The notes: generated from the letters alone by a model not told the origin. A stretch of DNA of 64,000 bases from Streptomyces qaidamensis (GCF_001611795.1 NZ_CP015098.1:3844001-3908000), one strand, 5' to 3'. Positions 1 through 9,502 are shown, numbered from the stretch's first letter. Made by a program: numbers and translations.

Positions 1-249
1 CGCGGCGCTGCGTCCGAAGGCGAGCGTCGGCTCGGTGACGTGCGCGCTGCGGCAGTGCGGGATGCCGATGCCGCCGTCGAGGCCGGTCGGCATCTGGGCC
101 TCGCGGGCGGCCACATCGGCGAGGAAGCCGTCCAGGTCGGTCACCCGGCCCAGGGCCACCATGCGCTCGGCGAGGGCACGCGCCGCCGCTTCCTTGGTGT
201 CGGCGGACAGGTCGAGATCGACCAGGTCCGCCGTGATCATGTCGCTCAT
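1..249 (-). CDS. fruA: PTS fructose transporter subunit IIABC, N-terminal part (cut by window edge)
   Basis: Only the first 83 codons lie in the window; the gene runs off the left edge. The visible protein starts MSDMITADLVDLDLSA and contains the EIIA phosphorylation-site region GIGIPHCRS, whose His accepts phosphate from HPr. In streptomycetes this protein is normally an IIA-IIB-IIC fusion that imports fructose as fructose-1-phosphate. It lies 154 bases downstream of fruK in the same direction, as expected for a DeoR-fruK-fruA operon. The family call is firm; the full domain order cannot be checked here. Confidence 0.85.
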   Translation of the reverse strand, partial: MSDMITADLVDLDLSADTKEAAARALAERMVALGRVTDLDGFLADVAAREAQMPTGLDGGIGIPHCRSAHVTEPTLAFGRSAA

Positions 250-403
250 CGCGGGCTCCTTAGCACGCGTATCGCCCGGGTGGGAGAGGTGGGCGGGAGG
301 GGGACGGGGGTGCGGTGGGGGGTGACGGGGGTGGAGGCGGGGCCGGAGAGTAACGGGGAGGAGGCCCGCCGCTCGCGCGTCAGTCCGCGCTGCTCGTCGT
401 ACG

Positions 404-1351
404 TCATGACACCGGCTCCTTCAGCACACGGTCCGCCGGGACCTCGGCCGTGACCGTCACCGCCGCCGGGTCCAGGTCGCCCGGCGTCGGCATCACACTG
501 CCGGGCAGCTGGACGGCCGCCGCGCCGTGCGCGACGGCGGAGGCCAGGGCCTCGGGGCCGTTGCCGCCGGCGATCAGGAAACCGGCGAGGGAGGAGTCGC
601 CGGCGCCCACGTTGCTGCGGACGGCGGCCACACGGGCGCTGCCGAACCAGGCGCCCGCGTCGGAGACGAGCAGCTGCCCGTCGGCGCCGAGGCTCGCGAG
701 GACGGCCCGGGCGCCCATCTCGCGCAGTTCCTCGGCGGCCTTGACGGCGTCACCGACGGTGGCGAGGGGACGGCCGACGGCTCCGGCGAGCTCCTCGGCG
801 TTGGGCTTGACCACGTCCGGCCGCTCGCGCAGGGCGGCGAGCAGCGCGGGCCCGGAGGTGTCCAGGGCGATCCGCGCTCCGGCGGCGTGCGCGCGGGCGA
901 CCAGCTCGGCGTACCAGGAGGGGGCGAGTCCGCGGGGGAGGCTGCCGCAGCAGGCGATCCAGGAGGCGTCGCGGGACTGCCGGCGCACGGTCTCCAGGAG
1001 CAGTTCCCGCTCGGCGCCGGAGAGTTCGGGGCCGGGCGCGTTGATCTTCGTCAGGACGCCGTCGGACTCGGCGAGGGCGATGTTGGAGCGGGTGGCCCCG
1101 GCGACCGGGACGGGCGCGACCTCGATGCCCTGCTGGTCGAGCAGATCGGCGACGAGGGCGCCCGGAGCGCCGCCCAGGGGCAGGACCGCCACCGTGCGCT
1201 GCCCCGCCGCGGCGACGGCGCGCGAGACGTTCACGCCCTTGCCGCCCGGGTCCATCCGCTCGCCGGTGGCGCGGATGACCTCGCCGCGGTCGAGGGACGG
1301 CACCTCGTAGGTGCGGTCCAGGGACGGGTTGGGGGTGACGGTGAGGATCAT
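404..1351 (-). CDS. fruK: 1-phosphofructokinase
   Basis: A 315-residue PfkB/ribokinase-family sugar kinase that converts fructose-1-phosphate, the product of the fructose PTS, to fructose-1,6-bisphosphate in the cytoplasm. The N-terminus ILTVTPNPSLDRTY and the glycine-rich DPGGKGVNVSRA are typical of 1-phosphofructokinase. The C-terminal NVGAGDSSLAGFL is the PfkB signature 2 with the catalytic Asp. Length is normal. The ATG overlaps the end of the upstream DeoR gene by 4 bases, indicating translational coupling, and fruA follows. Expression is probably controlled by that DeoR protein and induced by fructose-1-phosphate (family knowledge). Confidence 0.95.
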   Translation of the reverse strand: MILTVTPNPSLDRTYEVPSLDRGEVIRATGERMDPGGKGVNVSRAVAAAGQRTVAVLPLGGAPGALVADLLDQQGIEVAPVPVAGATRSNIALAESDGVLTKINAPGPELSGAERELLLETVRRQSRDASWIACCGSLPRGLAPSWYAELVARAHAAGARIALDTSGPALLAALRERPDVVKPNAEELAGAVGRPLATVGDAVKAAEELREMGARAVLASLGADGQLLVSDAGAWFGSARVAAVRSNVGAGDSSLAGFLIAGGNGPEALASAVAHGAAAVQLPGSVMPTPGDLDPAAVTVTAEVPADRVLKEPVS

Positions 1352-2109
1352 GCGCGCACTACTTCCGTGCCGCCGCGCTCGATCGCGACGGCGTCTTCGG
1401 GGCTCAGCCCGCTGTCGGTGATCAGCAGGTCCACATCGCTCAGGTCGCCGAAGCGGGCGAAGTGCTCCTGGCCGTGCTTGGAGGAGTCGGCGAGCAGCAC
1501 CACGCGGCGGGCGGCGGCCACGGCCGCGCGCTTGACCGCGGCCTCGGCGAGGTCGGGGGTGGTCAGACCGTGCTCGGCGGAGAAGCCGTTGGCGGCCACG
1601 AACAGCACGTCGGCGCGGATCTCGCCGTACGCCCTGAGCGCCCAGGCGTCCACGGCGGCGCGGGTGCGGTGCCGTACGCGCCCTCCGATGAGGTGGAGCT
1701 GGATGCCGGGGTGGTCGGCGAGGCGGGCGGCGATGGGGAGGCTGTGCGTGACGACGGTGAGGGAGGCCTCCAGCGGGAGGGCGGCGGCCATCCGGGCCAC
1801 CGTCGTCCCGGCGTCGAGGATGACCGTGCCCTCACCGGGCAGTTCCGCGAGGGCGGCCTTGGCGATGCCGTCCTTCTGGTCGGCGGCGGTCGTCTCGCGC
1901 TCGGCGAGGTCCGGCTCGAAGTCGAGGCGCCCGGCCGGGATGGCCCCGCCGTGCACCCGGCGGACCAGTCCGGCGCGGTCGAGGGCCTTCAGATCCCGGC
2001 GAATCGTCTCCGCCGTCACCTGGAACTCCTCGGCCAGCGACACGACATCCACTCGGCCGCCGTCACGGGCGAGCCGGAGGATCTCCTGCTGCCGCTCCGG
2101 TGCGTACAT
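1348..2109 (-). CDS. DeoR-family transcriptional regulator of the fructose operon
   Basis: A 253-residue DeoR regulator. An N-terminal HTH (about residues 5-57, MYAPERQQEILRLARDG then TAETIRRDLKALD) is followed by a DeoRC sugar-phosphate sensor domain with VILDAGTTVARMA. It is the first gene of the operon with fruK and fruA, so it most likely represses them and responds to a phosphorylated sugar. The start is supported by a GGAGG about 9 bases upstream. Orthologues beside fruK are often called FruR; the symbol is omitted because the regulator was not matched directly. Confidence 0.9.
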   Translation of the reverse strand: MYAPERQQEILRLARDGGRVDVVSLAEEFQVTAETIRRDLKALDRAGLVRRVHGGAIPAGRLDFEPDLAERETTAADQKDGIAKAALAELPGEGTVILDAGTTVARMAAALPLEASLTVVTHSLPIAARLADHPGIQLHLIGGRVRHRTRAAVDAWALRAYGEIRADVLFVAANGFSAEHGLTTPDLAEAAVKRAAVAAARRVVLLADSSKHGQEHFARFGDLSDVDLLITDSGLSPEDAVAIERGGTEVVRA

Positions 2110-2220
2110 GTCCGTTCGCCTCCGCTCATGCCCGAACGTGTGGTTTCAGCGGGAGGCTACGCCGAGATTTCCGCAAAGTAAACAGCTTCGGACCCAATCG
2201 GGCATGATCGGAAACACAGG

Positions 2221-2249
2221 CGGGCCCGACACCGGAGGTGCCGAGCCCG
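2221..2249 (-). terminator. Candidate stem-loop terminator
   Basis: Imperfect 13-bp arms (11 of 13 paired) around a 3-base loop lie 20 bases past the stop of the MFS gene. There is no clear U-tract, which is common in high-GC actinomycetes. The remaining bases up to the regulator start at 2109 should hold the fru operon promoter, but no confident -35/-10 was picked. Confidence 0.45.
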
Positions 2250-2268
2250 ACGCGTTGCGATCGCCGCC

Positions 2269-3777
2269 CTAGGAGACCAGCACCGGTTCCTTCTCCCCCA
2301 CCGGCACCTGCTCGCCCTCCACGTGCTGCGCGGGCCGCTTCGGCAGCGCGAACATCAGCAGGAAGATGGCGCCCATCACCGCGGCGACCCAGCAGAGCGC
2401 GTTCTGGAAGGCGTCCGCGAAGGCGGGACCGATCTGCTCGGGCCGCAGGTGGTCGGAGATCGTGCCGAAGAACACCACCGACACCAGACCGAGCCCCAGC
2501 GCGTTGCCCATCTGCTGCACGGTGTTGATCAGCCCCGACGCCGAACCGGCGTGCTCGCGCGGCACCTCCGAGAGGATCGCGTCGGTCAGCGGCGCGACGA
2601 TCAGGCCCATGCCCACGCCCATCACGACGAGCGGGAGGGCCATCTGCCAGGGCGCTATGGCGAGGCCGTAGTGCCCGGCCTCCCAGATGTAGAGCAGCAC
2701 CCCGGCCGCCATCACCAGCGCGCCTGCCTGGAGCACCTTGCGCCCGAAGCGCGGGACCAGCTTCTGCACCGACATCCCGGCCGCCACCGACACGGCGATC
2801 GAGAACGGCACCCCGGTCAGCCCGGCCTTCAGCGGACTCCAGCCCAGCCCGAACTGCATGTACAGCGTCCACACCAGGAAGAACACGCCGAGCGCGACCC
2901 CGAAGACGGTCTGCACGGCGATCCCGGCCGCGAAGCTCTTGACCTTGAACAGTGACAGCTCGACCAGCGGGGAGCCGTCCCGCGCGGCCTTGCGCCTCTC
3001 GTACGCCACCAGAGCCGCGAGGACGACGAGCGACCCGGCCATCGAGACGTACCCCCACACCGGCCAGTCCAGCTCGCGGCCACGGATGAGCGGGTAGAGC
3101 AGCATCAGCAGGCCCAGCGTCACGAGCGCGACACCCACCAGGTCCAGCTTCAGGGCGCGCGGCGCCTTGGACTCGCTGATGAAGCGGCTGCCGAGGATCA
3201 GGCCGGCGACACCCACCGGCAGGTTGATCAGGAAGATCGACCGCCACTCCCAGCCGAACAGGTTCCACTCGGTCAGCAGCGCGCCCAGCAGCGGACCGGA
3301 CACGGCCCCGAGGCCGACGACCGCCCCGAACAGGCCGAAGACCTTGCCCCGTTCGTGCGCCGGGAAGGTCGCGTGCACGATCGACAGCACCTGCGGCACC
3401 ATCAGCGCCGCCATGCCGCCCTGCAGGAACCGCGAGGCGACCAGCATCTCCGGGTTCACCGCGAGACCGCACAGCGCGGAGGCGACCGTGAACCCGCCGA
3501 TGCCGACGAGGAAGACCCGCTTGCGGCCGTGGATGTCGCCGAGCCGTCCGCCGGTGATCAGCCCGGCGGCGAAGGCGAGGGCGTAACCAGCGGTGATCCA
3601 CTGGATCTGGCTGAAGGAGGCGCCCGCCTCCCGCTGGATCGAGGGGATCGCGATGTTGACGATCGTCACGTCGACGAGGTCCATGAAGGCCGCGGTCATC
3701 ACGATCGCGAGGGCGAACCAGCGCCGGCGGTCGGTCCCGCCGCCCGCCGTGCCGAGGGTGGTGTCGGTGGAGTTCAT
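2269..3777 (-). CDS. MFS drug exporter, DHA2 (EmrB/QacA) type, 14 TM
   Basis: A 502-residue integral membrane protein that would use proton motive force to export drugs or metabolites. It begins with a cytoplasmic stretch, then FMDLVDVTIVNIAIPSI, the D-x-x-x-x-N-x-A-x-P motif of DHA2 transporters in helix 1. GRLGDIHGRKRVFL is the MFS motif A loop. About 14 hydrophobic segments fit the family. It is divergent from a WYL-domain regulator with only 62 bases between starts, and that regulator is the likely controller. Substrate is unknown. Confidence 0.9.
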   Translation of the reverse strand: MNSTDTTLGTAGGGTDRRRWFALAIVMTAAFMDLVDVTIVNIAIPSIQREAGASFSQIQWITAGYALAFAAGLITGGRLGDIHGRKRVFLVGIGGFTVASALCGLAVNPEMLVASRFLQGGMAALMVPQVLSIVHATFPAHERGKVFGLFGAVVGLGAVSGPLLGALLTEWNLFGWEWRSIFLINLPVGVAGLILGSRFISESKAPRALKLDLVGVALVTLGLLMLLYPLIRGRELDWPVWGYVSMAGSLVVLAALVAYERRKAARDGSPLVELSLFKVKSFAAGIAVQTVFGVALGVFFLVWTLYMQFGLGWSPLKAGLTGVPFSIAVSVAAGMSVQKLVPRFGRKVLQAGALVMAAGVLLYIWEAGHYGLAIAPWQMALPLVVMGVGMGLIVAPLTDAILSEVPREHAGSASGLINTVQQMGNALGLGLVSVVFFGTISDHLRPEQIGPAFADAFQNALCWVAAVMGAIFLLMFALPKRPAQHVEGEQVPVGEKEPVLVS

Positions 3778-3794
3778 GGTGCGAAGTTAGGCCC

Positions 3795-3819
3795 CCATTA
3801 GGTCAGATGGTGTCCTAGT
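3795..3819. promoter_or_regulatory. Candidate operator between the MFS and WYL genes
   Basis: The 62-base divergent spacer contains an imperfect inverted repeat, TTAGG...CCTAG, around AGATGG. Its position is right for a site from which the WYL regulator could control both genes. This is pattern only; half-site conservation was not tested. Confidence 0.3.
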
Positions 3820-3839
3820 GGTGCGGCATCCTCTTCGGT

Positions 3840-4823
3840 ATGACGACGGACACTCCGGCTCGGCTGCTGACCCTCCTCTCCCTTCTTCAGACGCCCCGCG
3901 AATGGCCCGGCGGCGAGCTCTCCGAGCGGCTCGGGGTCTCCCGTCGCACGGTCCGGCGGGACATCGACCGGCTGCGCGAGCTGGGCTACCCCGTGCAGGC
4001 GACCATGGGCGCCGACGGCGGTTACCGGCTGGTCGCCGGCAAGGCCATGCCGCCGCTCGTGCTCGACGACGAGGAGGCCGTGGCCATCGCTGTCGGGCTG
4101 CGCGCCGGGGCCGGGCACGCGGTGGAGGGCCTCGACGAGGCGTCGGTGCGGGCGCTGGCCAAGCTGGAGCAGGTCCTGCCGGGCCGGCTGCGCCACCGCG
4201 TGACCACCCTCCAGGCCGCTACCACCCCACTGACCAGCGGGGACGGGCCGAGCATCGCGCCCGAGACGCTGACCGTCATGGCCTCGACGGTGGCCGGGCA
4301 CGAGCGGCTGCGGTTCGCCTACCGGGCCGCAGACGGCACCGAGTCGCGGCGCCTGACGGAGCCGTACCGGCTGGTGTCGACGGGCCGCCGCTGGTACCTC
4401 GTGGCGTACGACATCGACCGGGACGACTGGCGCACGTTCCGCGTCGACCGGGTCAGCGAGCCGTTCGCCACGGGGGCCCGGTTCGCACCGCGCGAACTGC
4501 CGACGGGAAACGCGGCCGAGTACCTGCGGCGCTCGATGCAACGGCAGCAGCAGTCCTACGACTTCGAGGTCACGTTCGCCGCACCGGCCGACTTCGTCGC
4601 CGCCCGGGTGCCCCACTGGCTGGGCACGCCCGAGCCGCTGGACGACGACAGCTGCCGGCTGCGCGGGTCCGCCGGGGACGCCGTGCAGTGGGTGGCGTTC
4701 CGGCTGGCGATGCTGGAGTGCGACTTCGTGGTGCACGAACCGGCGGAACTCGTGACGGCCGTCAGGGAGTTGGGGGCGCGGTTGAGCAGGGCGGCCGGCG
4801 GGCGGGGCACGGGCGGGGGGTGA
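3840..4823 (+). CDS. HTH-WYL domain transcriptional regulator (YafY/PafC-like)
   Basis: A 327-residue cytoplasmic regulator. An N-terminal HTH_11 (residues about 5-60, including SERLGVSRRTVRRDIDRL) is followed by a WYL ligand-sensing domain with SRRLTEPYRLVSTGRRWYLV (around residue 165-190) and a C-terminal WCX region. Such proteins repress or activate a neighbouring gene; here the divergent DHA2 exporter is the obvious target. The ligand is unknown. The stop is followed at once by a GC-rich tandem repeat tract. Length is typical of the family. Confidence 0.9.
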   Translation: MTTDTPARLLTLLSLLQTPREWPGGELSERLGVSRRTVRRDIDRLRELGYPVQATMGADGGYRLVAGKAMPPLVLDDEEAVAIAVGLRAGAGHAVEGLDEASVRALAKLEQVLPGRLRHRVTTLQAATTPLTSGDGPSIAPETLTVMASTVAGHERLRFAYRAADGTESRRLTEPYRLVSTGRRWYLVAYDIDRDDWRTFRVDRVSEPFATGARFAPRELPTGNAAEYLRRSMQRQQQSYDFEVTFAAPADFVAARVPHWLGTPEPLDDDSCRLRGSAGDAVQWVAFRLAMLECDFVVHEPAELVTAVRELGARLSRAAGGRGTGGG

Positions 4824-4876
4824 GCCCGGGCCGCGTCCCCCACGAGAAGTCCCGCAGAGGGACGCAGGCGGGGCGT

Positions 4877-5017
4877 GAGCCGCCGCGTCACGGACCCCGC
4901 AACAAGTCTCCCGCAGAGCGACACCGGCGGAGCCTGAGCCGCCGCGTCACGGACCCCGCAACAAGTCTCCCGCAGAGCGACACCGGCGGAGCCTGAGCCG
5001 CCGCGTCACGGACCCCA
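4877..5017. repeat. 59-bp tandem repeat at the 3' end of the TetR gene
   Basis: Two perfect 59-bp copies (4877-4935 and 4936-4994) begin GAGCCGCCGCGTCACGGACC and are followed by a partial third copy. A diverged copy seems to lie at about 4822-4876. The partial copy holds the last codons and stop of the TetR gene read on the minus strand, so the array looks like repeated duplication of that gene's 3' end into the convergent spacer. Confidence 0.85.
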
Positions 5018-5746
5018 CGGGAAGTCCCGCAGGGCGGCGAGATTGCGCAGGGCGAGTTCCGCCGGACCGTCCGGACCCCCCACGGGCCCGTCCCCCGCGG
5101 CCCAGGCCTCCAACGCGGCACGGACGGCGGCGCTCGCCACGGCGGCGGCGAAGCGCGGCTCAGGGATGATCACGGGTGGCTCACCCGTCGCGGCAACGTT
5201 GTCGCCGCCACTGGGCACCCCTGTCGCGCCGGACATCCCGGGTGCGCCTGCACGTGTCACCCGTTCCGCCAGCACCTCCCCCAGCAGCCGCTCGGACGCC
5301 TGGCACGTCTCCGCCCACACCCTGCGCAGGGACGGGGTCGCCTCGGCCAGGCGCAGCAGCGTGCGGACCCACTCCCAGGACGCCGCCGAGACGCCGACGC
5401 CCGGGGTGAGGGAGTGGCGCACCCCCTGCTCCAGGGCGGCCAGGACCCCGGCGTCGGCGGGAGCGGCGCGCACCGCCTCCACCCAGCGCTGGGCGCCGGC
5501 CGCGTAGAGCGGGGCGACGGCCTCCTCCTTGGTGGCGAAGTACCGGTAGAAGGTGCGCGGGGCGATACCGGCGGCCTGGGCGATGTCCTCCGCACGGGTG
5601 GCCCGCAGGCCGTGCCGTACGAAGAGGCCGGCCGCCGCCCGGGCGATCTCCATACGTGTCTCGGCCTTCCGCCGCTCGGTCAGCGAGGGCGAAGGCGGGG
5701 TCGGGGTGGTGCTGCTCACGCCCGGCAGGCTATGCCCATGTGACAC
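5006..5746 (-). CDS. TetR-family transcriptional regulator
   Basis: A 246-residue TetR regulator. A poorly conserved 25-residue lead precedes the HTH (residues about 28-75: AAAGLFVRHGLRATRAEDIA, then GIAPRTFYRYFATKEE). A ligand-binding helical domain follows. A low-complexity segment around residues 170-190 (GAPGMSGATGVPSGGDNV) may be a lineage-specific insertion. The protein ends DFPWGP inside the first element of the tandem repeat tract. The target is not obvious: hrdD upstream is more than 500 bases away. The start could also lie nearer the HTH. Confidence 0.85.
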   Translation of the reverse strand: MSHGHSLPGVSSTTPTPPSPSLTERRKAETRMEIARAAAGLFVRHGLRATRAEDIAQAAGIAPRTFYRYFATKEEAVAPLYAAGAQRWVEAVRAAPADAGVLAALEQGVRHSLTPGVGVSAASWEWVRTLLRLAEATPSLRRVWAETCQASERLLGEVLAERVTRAGAPGMSGATGVPSGGDNVAATGEPPVIIPEPRFAAAVASAAVRAALEAWAAGDGPVGGPDGPAELALRNLAALRDFPWGP

Positions 5747-5808
5747 AATCTGCCATCTGGCGGGCCACCCCGTGGTTCAGGTACGGGGTGCCCCGCCCTC
5801 CGGAAAGA

Positions 5809-5854
5809 GAGCCGGGCCCCGGCGTCCGGGGGGAAGGACGCCGAAGCCCGGCTT
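5809..5854 (-). terminator. Long GC-rich stem-loop downstream of hrdD
   Basis: Two stacked stems, GAGCCGGGC with GCCCGGCTT and CGGCGTCC with GGACGCCG, close on a small loop. The hairpin sits between hrdD and the TetR gene, both read leftward, and is the strongest hairpin noticed in this spacer. The rest of 5747-6114 holds no convincing gene. Confidence 0.55.
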
Positions 5855-6114
5855 CGGGGGATGTCCCGGCGCCGGGGGGAGTGCGACGGGACGTGGCTGT
5901 CGGGGTCAGGGGGTGTGCCCCGGGCTCGAACTGGTGGACCCAGAAGTCTTGTTCCCTGAGTCCGCCGATTGAAGCGGCGTTACATCGCCATGTTTGCGCG
6001 GTCTTTCGCCACCCGGCGTACGCGGTGCCCGCCGGGCGCACACGGTCCGTCACCCACTGGCCGCGGGAAACGAGTCGTACGCCCGGAGGCTCACCGCGTT
6101 CACCAGTCTCGCGC

Positions 6115-6250
6115 GCCACCTGGCGAAGGGGTGTTGCTCCGCCGGTTTCGCGCCACCCGGCGAAGGGGTGTTGCTCCGCCGGTTTCGCGCCGCCCTGCCC
6201 AAGGCGTTGTTCCGCCGGTTTCGCGCGCCCGGCGCAGGGGTGTTGCTCAC
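6115..6250. repeat. 37-bp tandem repeats with internal palindrome
   Basis: About four copies of a unit containing GGCGAAGGGGTGTTGCTCCG and CGCCGGTTTCGCGCC lie just past the hrdD stop. Two copies are nearly perfect, with a period of 37; the others are degenerate. Each junction forms a CGCCGG...CCGGCG hairpin, so the array could act as a transcript-stabilising or terminating 3' region. Confidence 0.75.
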
Positions 6251-6266
6251 CCGCGCGGGCCGGGCG

Positions 6267-7265
<999 letters not shown>

Positions 7266-7372
7266 GCGAGCTCCCTTGCGATGGTGAGGTCAGCGGGTGG
7301 TCCTTCGGACGCTGGACTCCGTCTTCCGGGACTCTCCGGACTCTCCTCGGGTGCCCTGCATCCGATGGAAAC

Positions 7373-7399
7373 AACGACTGGAATCAGGACAGAATTCCC
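7373..7399 (-). promoter_or_regulatory. SigR-type promoter of hrdD
   Basis: Read on the minus strand, GGGAAT (7399-7394) is followed by exactly 18 bases and GTTG (7375-7372). This matches the SigR (disulphide stress) consensus GGGAAT-N18-GTT. The site is about 110 bases upstream of the hrdD start. Streptomyces hrdD is known as a SigR-dependent gene, so sequence and prior knowledge agree. Confidence 0.75.
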
Positions 7400-7459
7400 A
7401 ACCCGGCCTCCGATTTTTCTGATCATGCAGTACCCTGTCCGGCCACGCAGGGAGGCGCG

Positions 7460-7981
7460 ATGCTGTCGGAACGTACAGAGGTGCAGGTCAGGCCGGGAGT
7501 CGAGAGGGACCTCGAAGCCCTCACGGCCCTCTACAACCACTATGTACGTGAGACGGCGATCACATTCGACACCGCGGTTTTCACTCCGGAGGAGCGCCGA
7601 CCTTGGCTGCTCTCCCACCCTGAAGACGGGCCGCACCGCCTGATGGTTGCCACGACGGCGGACCCACAGGAGATTCTGGGCTACTCCACATCAAGCCCTT
7701 TCCGAACGAAGCCCGCCTATGCCACCTCCGTGGAGACGACCGTGTACGTCGCTCCGGACGCCGGTCGGCGCGGCGTCGGCACGCTCCTCTACACGGCCCT
7801 CTTCGAGGCCCTGTCCGGCGAGGACGTGCACCGCGCCTACGCGGGCATCGCGCTGCCGAACGAGGCATCGGCCCGGCTGCACGAGCGCCTCGGCTTCCGG
7901 CACGTCGGCACGTACCGGGAGGTGGGCCGCAAGTTCGGCCGGTACTGGGACGTGGCCTGGTACGAGAAGGAGCTGCCGTAA
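7460..7981 (+). CDS. GNAT N-acetyltransferase (phosphinothricin acetyltransferase-like)
   Basis: A 173-residue GNAT enzyme that would transfer an acetyl group from acetyl-CoA to an amine. The N-terminus VRPGVERDLEALTALYNHYV and the middle FDTAVFTPEERRPWL resemble the PAT/Bar subfamily. The acetyl-CoA loop is VYVAPDAGRRGVGTLLYTAL, followed by SARLHERLGFRHVGTYREVG. The ATG at 7460 has an ideal GGGAGG 6-9 bases upstream, so longer in-frame extensions are rejected. It is divergent from hrdD. The natural substrate is unknown. Confidence 0.9.
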   Translation: MLSERTEVQVRPGVERDLEALTALYNHYVRETAITFDTAVFTPEERRPWLLSHPEDGPHRLMVATTADPQEILGYSTSSPFRTKPAYATSVETTVYVAPDAGRRGVGTLLYTALFEALSGEDVHRAYAGIALPNEASARLHERLGFRHVGTYREVGRKFGRYWDVAWYEKELP

Positions 7982-7991
7982 CCGGAGGCGG

Positions 7992-8777
7992 TCAGCCGAA
8001 CTGCACCGACCGCTTCGCCAGCCCCATCCAGAACCCGTCGATCACGGACTCCTGCGCGTCCAGCTCGCCTGTCGCGTCGGCCGCGCCCATCGTCACGAAG
8101 AGCGGGGCGAAGTGCTCGGTGCGCGGGTGGGCCAGCCGGCCCGCGGGGGACTTGCGGGTGAAGTCGAGCAGGGCGTCCACGTCACGCGCCTCCAGCGCCT
8201 GCCGGCCCCAGTCGTCGAACTCCGCCGACCAGGCGGGGATGCCACCCTGCCGCAGCGCGGCCAGGTTGTGCGTGAAGAAGCCCGAGCCGACGATGAGCAC
8301 GCCCTCGTCCCGCAGGGGGGCGAGCCTGCGGCCGATCTCCATGAGCCGGACCGGGTCGAGCGTCGGCATGGACACCTGGAGCACCGGGAGGTCGGCCTCC
8401 GGGTACATCTCGACCAGCGGGACGTACGCGCCGTGGTCGAGGCCGCGGTCGGGGACGTCCTGGACGGGCATGCCGGGGGCGCGCAGCAGCTTGCGTACGG
8501 ACTCGGCGAGCTCCGGTGCGCCGGGGGCGTCGTACTTCACCCGGTAGTAGTGCTCCGGGAAGCCCCAGAAGTCGTAGACGAGCGGGACGGGCTCGGTGGC
8601 GCCGAGGGCGAGCGGGGCCTCCTCCCAGTGGGCGGAGACGATCAGGACGGCCTTGGGACGCGGCAGTCCGGCGGACCAGGCGGCCAGCTCACCGGGCCAG
8701 ACCGGGTCGTCGGCCAGGGGCGGGGCGCCGTGGCTGAGGTACAGAGCGGGCATGCGCTCCTGGGTGACGGCGGACAT
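7992..8777 (-). CDS. DODA-type extradiol aromatic ring-opening dioxygenase (LigB family)
   Basis: A 261-residue LigB-superfamily protein that would open catechol-type rings using a non-haem metal. Visible ligand motifs are YLSHGAPPLADD near the N-terminus, SAHWEE around residue 50, and GSGFFTHNL around residue 165. Length matches the 4,5-DOPA dioxygenase/YgiD group. It is convergent with the GNAT (10 bases between ends) and divergent from the MarR gene. That pairing fits a MarR repressor sensing a phenolic compound. The real substrate cannot be told. Confidence 0.88.
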   Translation of the reverse strand: MSAVTQERMPALYLSHGAPPLADDPVWPGELAAWSAGLPRPKAVLIVSAHWEEAPLALGATEPVPLVYDFWGFPEHYYRVKYDAPGAPELAESVRKLLRAPGMPVQDVPDRGLDHGAYVPLVEMYPEADLPVLQVSMPTLDPVRLMEIGRRLAPLRDEGVLIVGSGFFTHNLAALRQGGIPAWSAEFDDWGRQALEARDVDALLDFTRKSPAGRLAHPRTEHFAPLFVTMGAADATGELDAQESVIDGFWMGLAKRSVQFG

Positions 8778-8857
8778 GCTGCGGCTCCCTCCAAAACGTG
8801 GTTCCCTACAAAACTGTACGGACCATTTGTTTAAAGTTCAAGGAGGAGCCACGTAAA
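8778..8857. promoter_or_regulatory. Divergent promoter/operator region, dioxygenase and MarR genes
   Basis: An 80-base AT-rich spacer for this genome contains TTGTTTAAAGTTCAA, a near-symmetric sequence around TTTAAA. It also contains CAAA...TTTG arms flanking CTGTACGGACCA. Either could bind the MarR product. The MarR ribosome binding site AGGAGGAG follows directly at 8841. Confidence 0.4.
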
Positions 8858-9409
8858 GTGGAACGCATGAAGGCACCCGCATCCGTACCGACACCGGGCT
8901 CCGCCCAGGAGCCCCAGGAGCCCCAGGAGCCGCGCTGGCTCACCGACGAGGAGCAGCACGTCTGGCGTTCGTTCATGGAGGGCGTCACCCTCCTCGACGA
9001 CCATCTCGACCGTCAGCTGCAGCGCGACGCGGGCATGCCGCACGTCTATTACGGCCTTCTGGTCAAGCTGGCCGAGGCGCCGCGGCGACGGCTGCGGATG
9101 ACCGAGCTCGCGATGCTGGCGAAGATCACCCGGTCCCGGCTCTCGCACGCCGTCGCGCGGCTGGAGAAGAACGGCTGGGTGCGCCGGGAGGACTGCCCCG
9201 ACGACAAGCGGGGCCAGTTCGCCGTCCTCACGGACGAGGGCTACGACGTGCTGCGCCAAACCGCGCCCGGCCATGTGGAGGCCGTACGCCAGGCGGTCTT
9301 CGACCGGCTCACGCCGCAACAGCAGAAGTCCCTCGGCGAGATCATGCGGATCGTCGCCGAGGGACTTCAGCCGGCCGAAGCGGGTGCGGACCTGCCCTGG
9401 CTGCGCTGA
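8858..9409 (+). CDS. MarR-family transcriptional regulator
   Basis: A 183-residue winged-helix regulator: MTELAMLAKITRSRLSHAVA (recognition helix, around residue 85-105), then RLEKNGWVRREDCPDDKRGQ (the wing). The GTG at 8858 is preferred over the ATG at 8867 because AGGAGGAG (8841-8848) is at normal spacing only for the GTG. The N-terminal tail is repetitive (QEPQEPQEP). It probably represses the divergent LigB-type dioxygenase and itself, and is released by an aromatic ligand. Confidence 0.9.
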   Translation: MERMKAPASVPTPGSAQEPQEPQEPRWLTDEEQHVWRSFMEGVTLLDDHLDRQLQRDAGMPHVYYGLLVKLAEAPRRRLRMTELAMLAKITRSRLSHAVARLEKNGWVRREDCPDDKRGQFAVLTDEGYDVLRQTAPGHVEAVRQAVFDRLTPQQQKSLGEIMRIVAEGLQPAEAGADLPWLR

Positions 9410-9502
9410 CGCGCGAGCCGGGGCAGGTCCTGGATTCCGCAGGTGCGAGGCGTCCCCTTCCTCGCCCCTACGGGTGGCCCGAAGGGGTGCGGTGCGCGGG
9501 TG

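Noticed and set aside
527..2272. Long plus-strand ORF over fruK and the DeoR gene
   Set aside because: Mirror reading of GC-rich third positions; composition is Ala/Arg/Gly-rich with no domain, and both minus-strand genes are clear.
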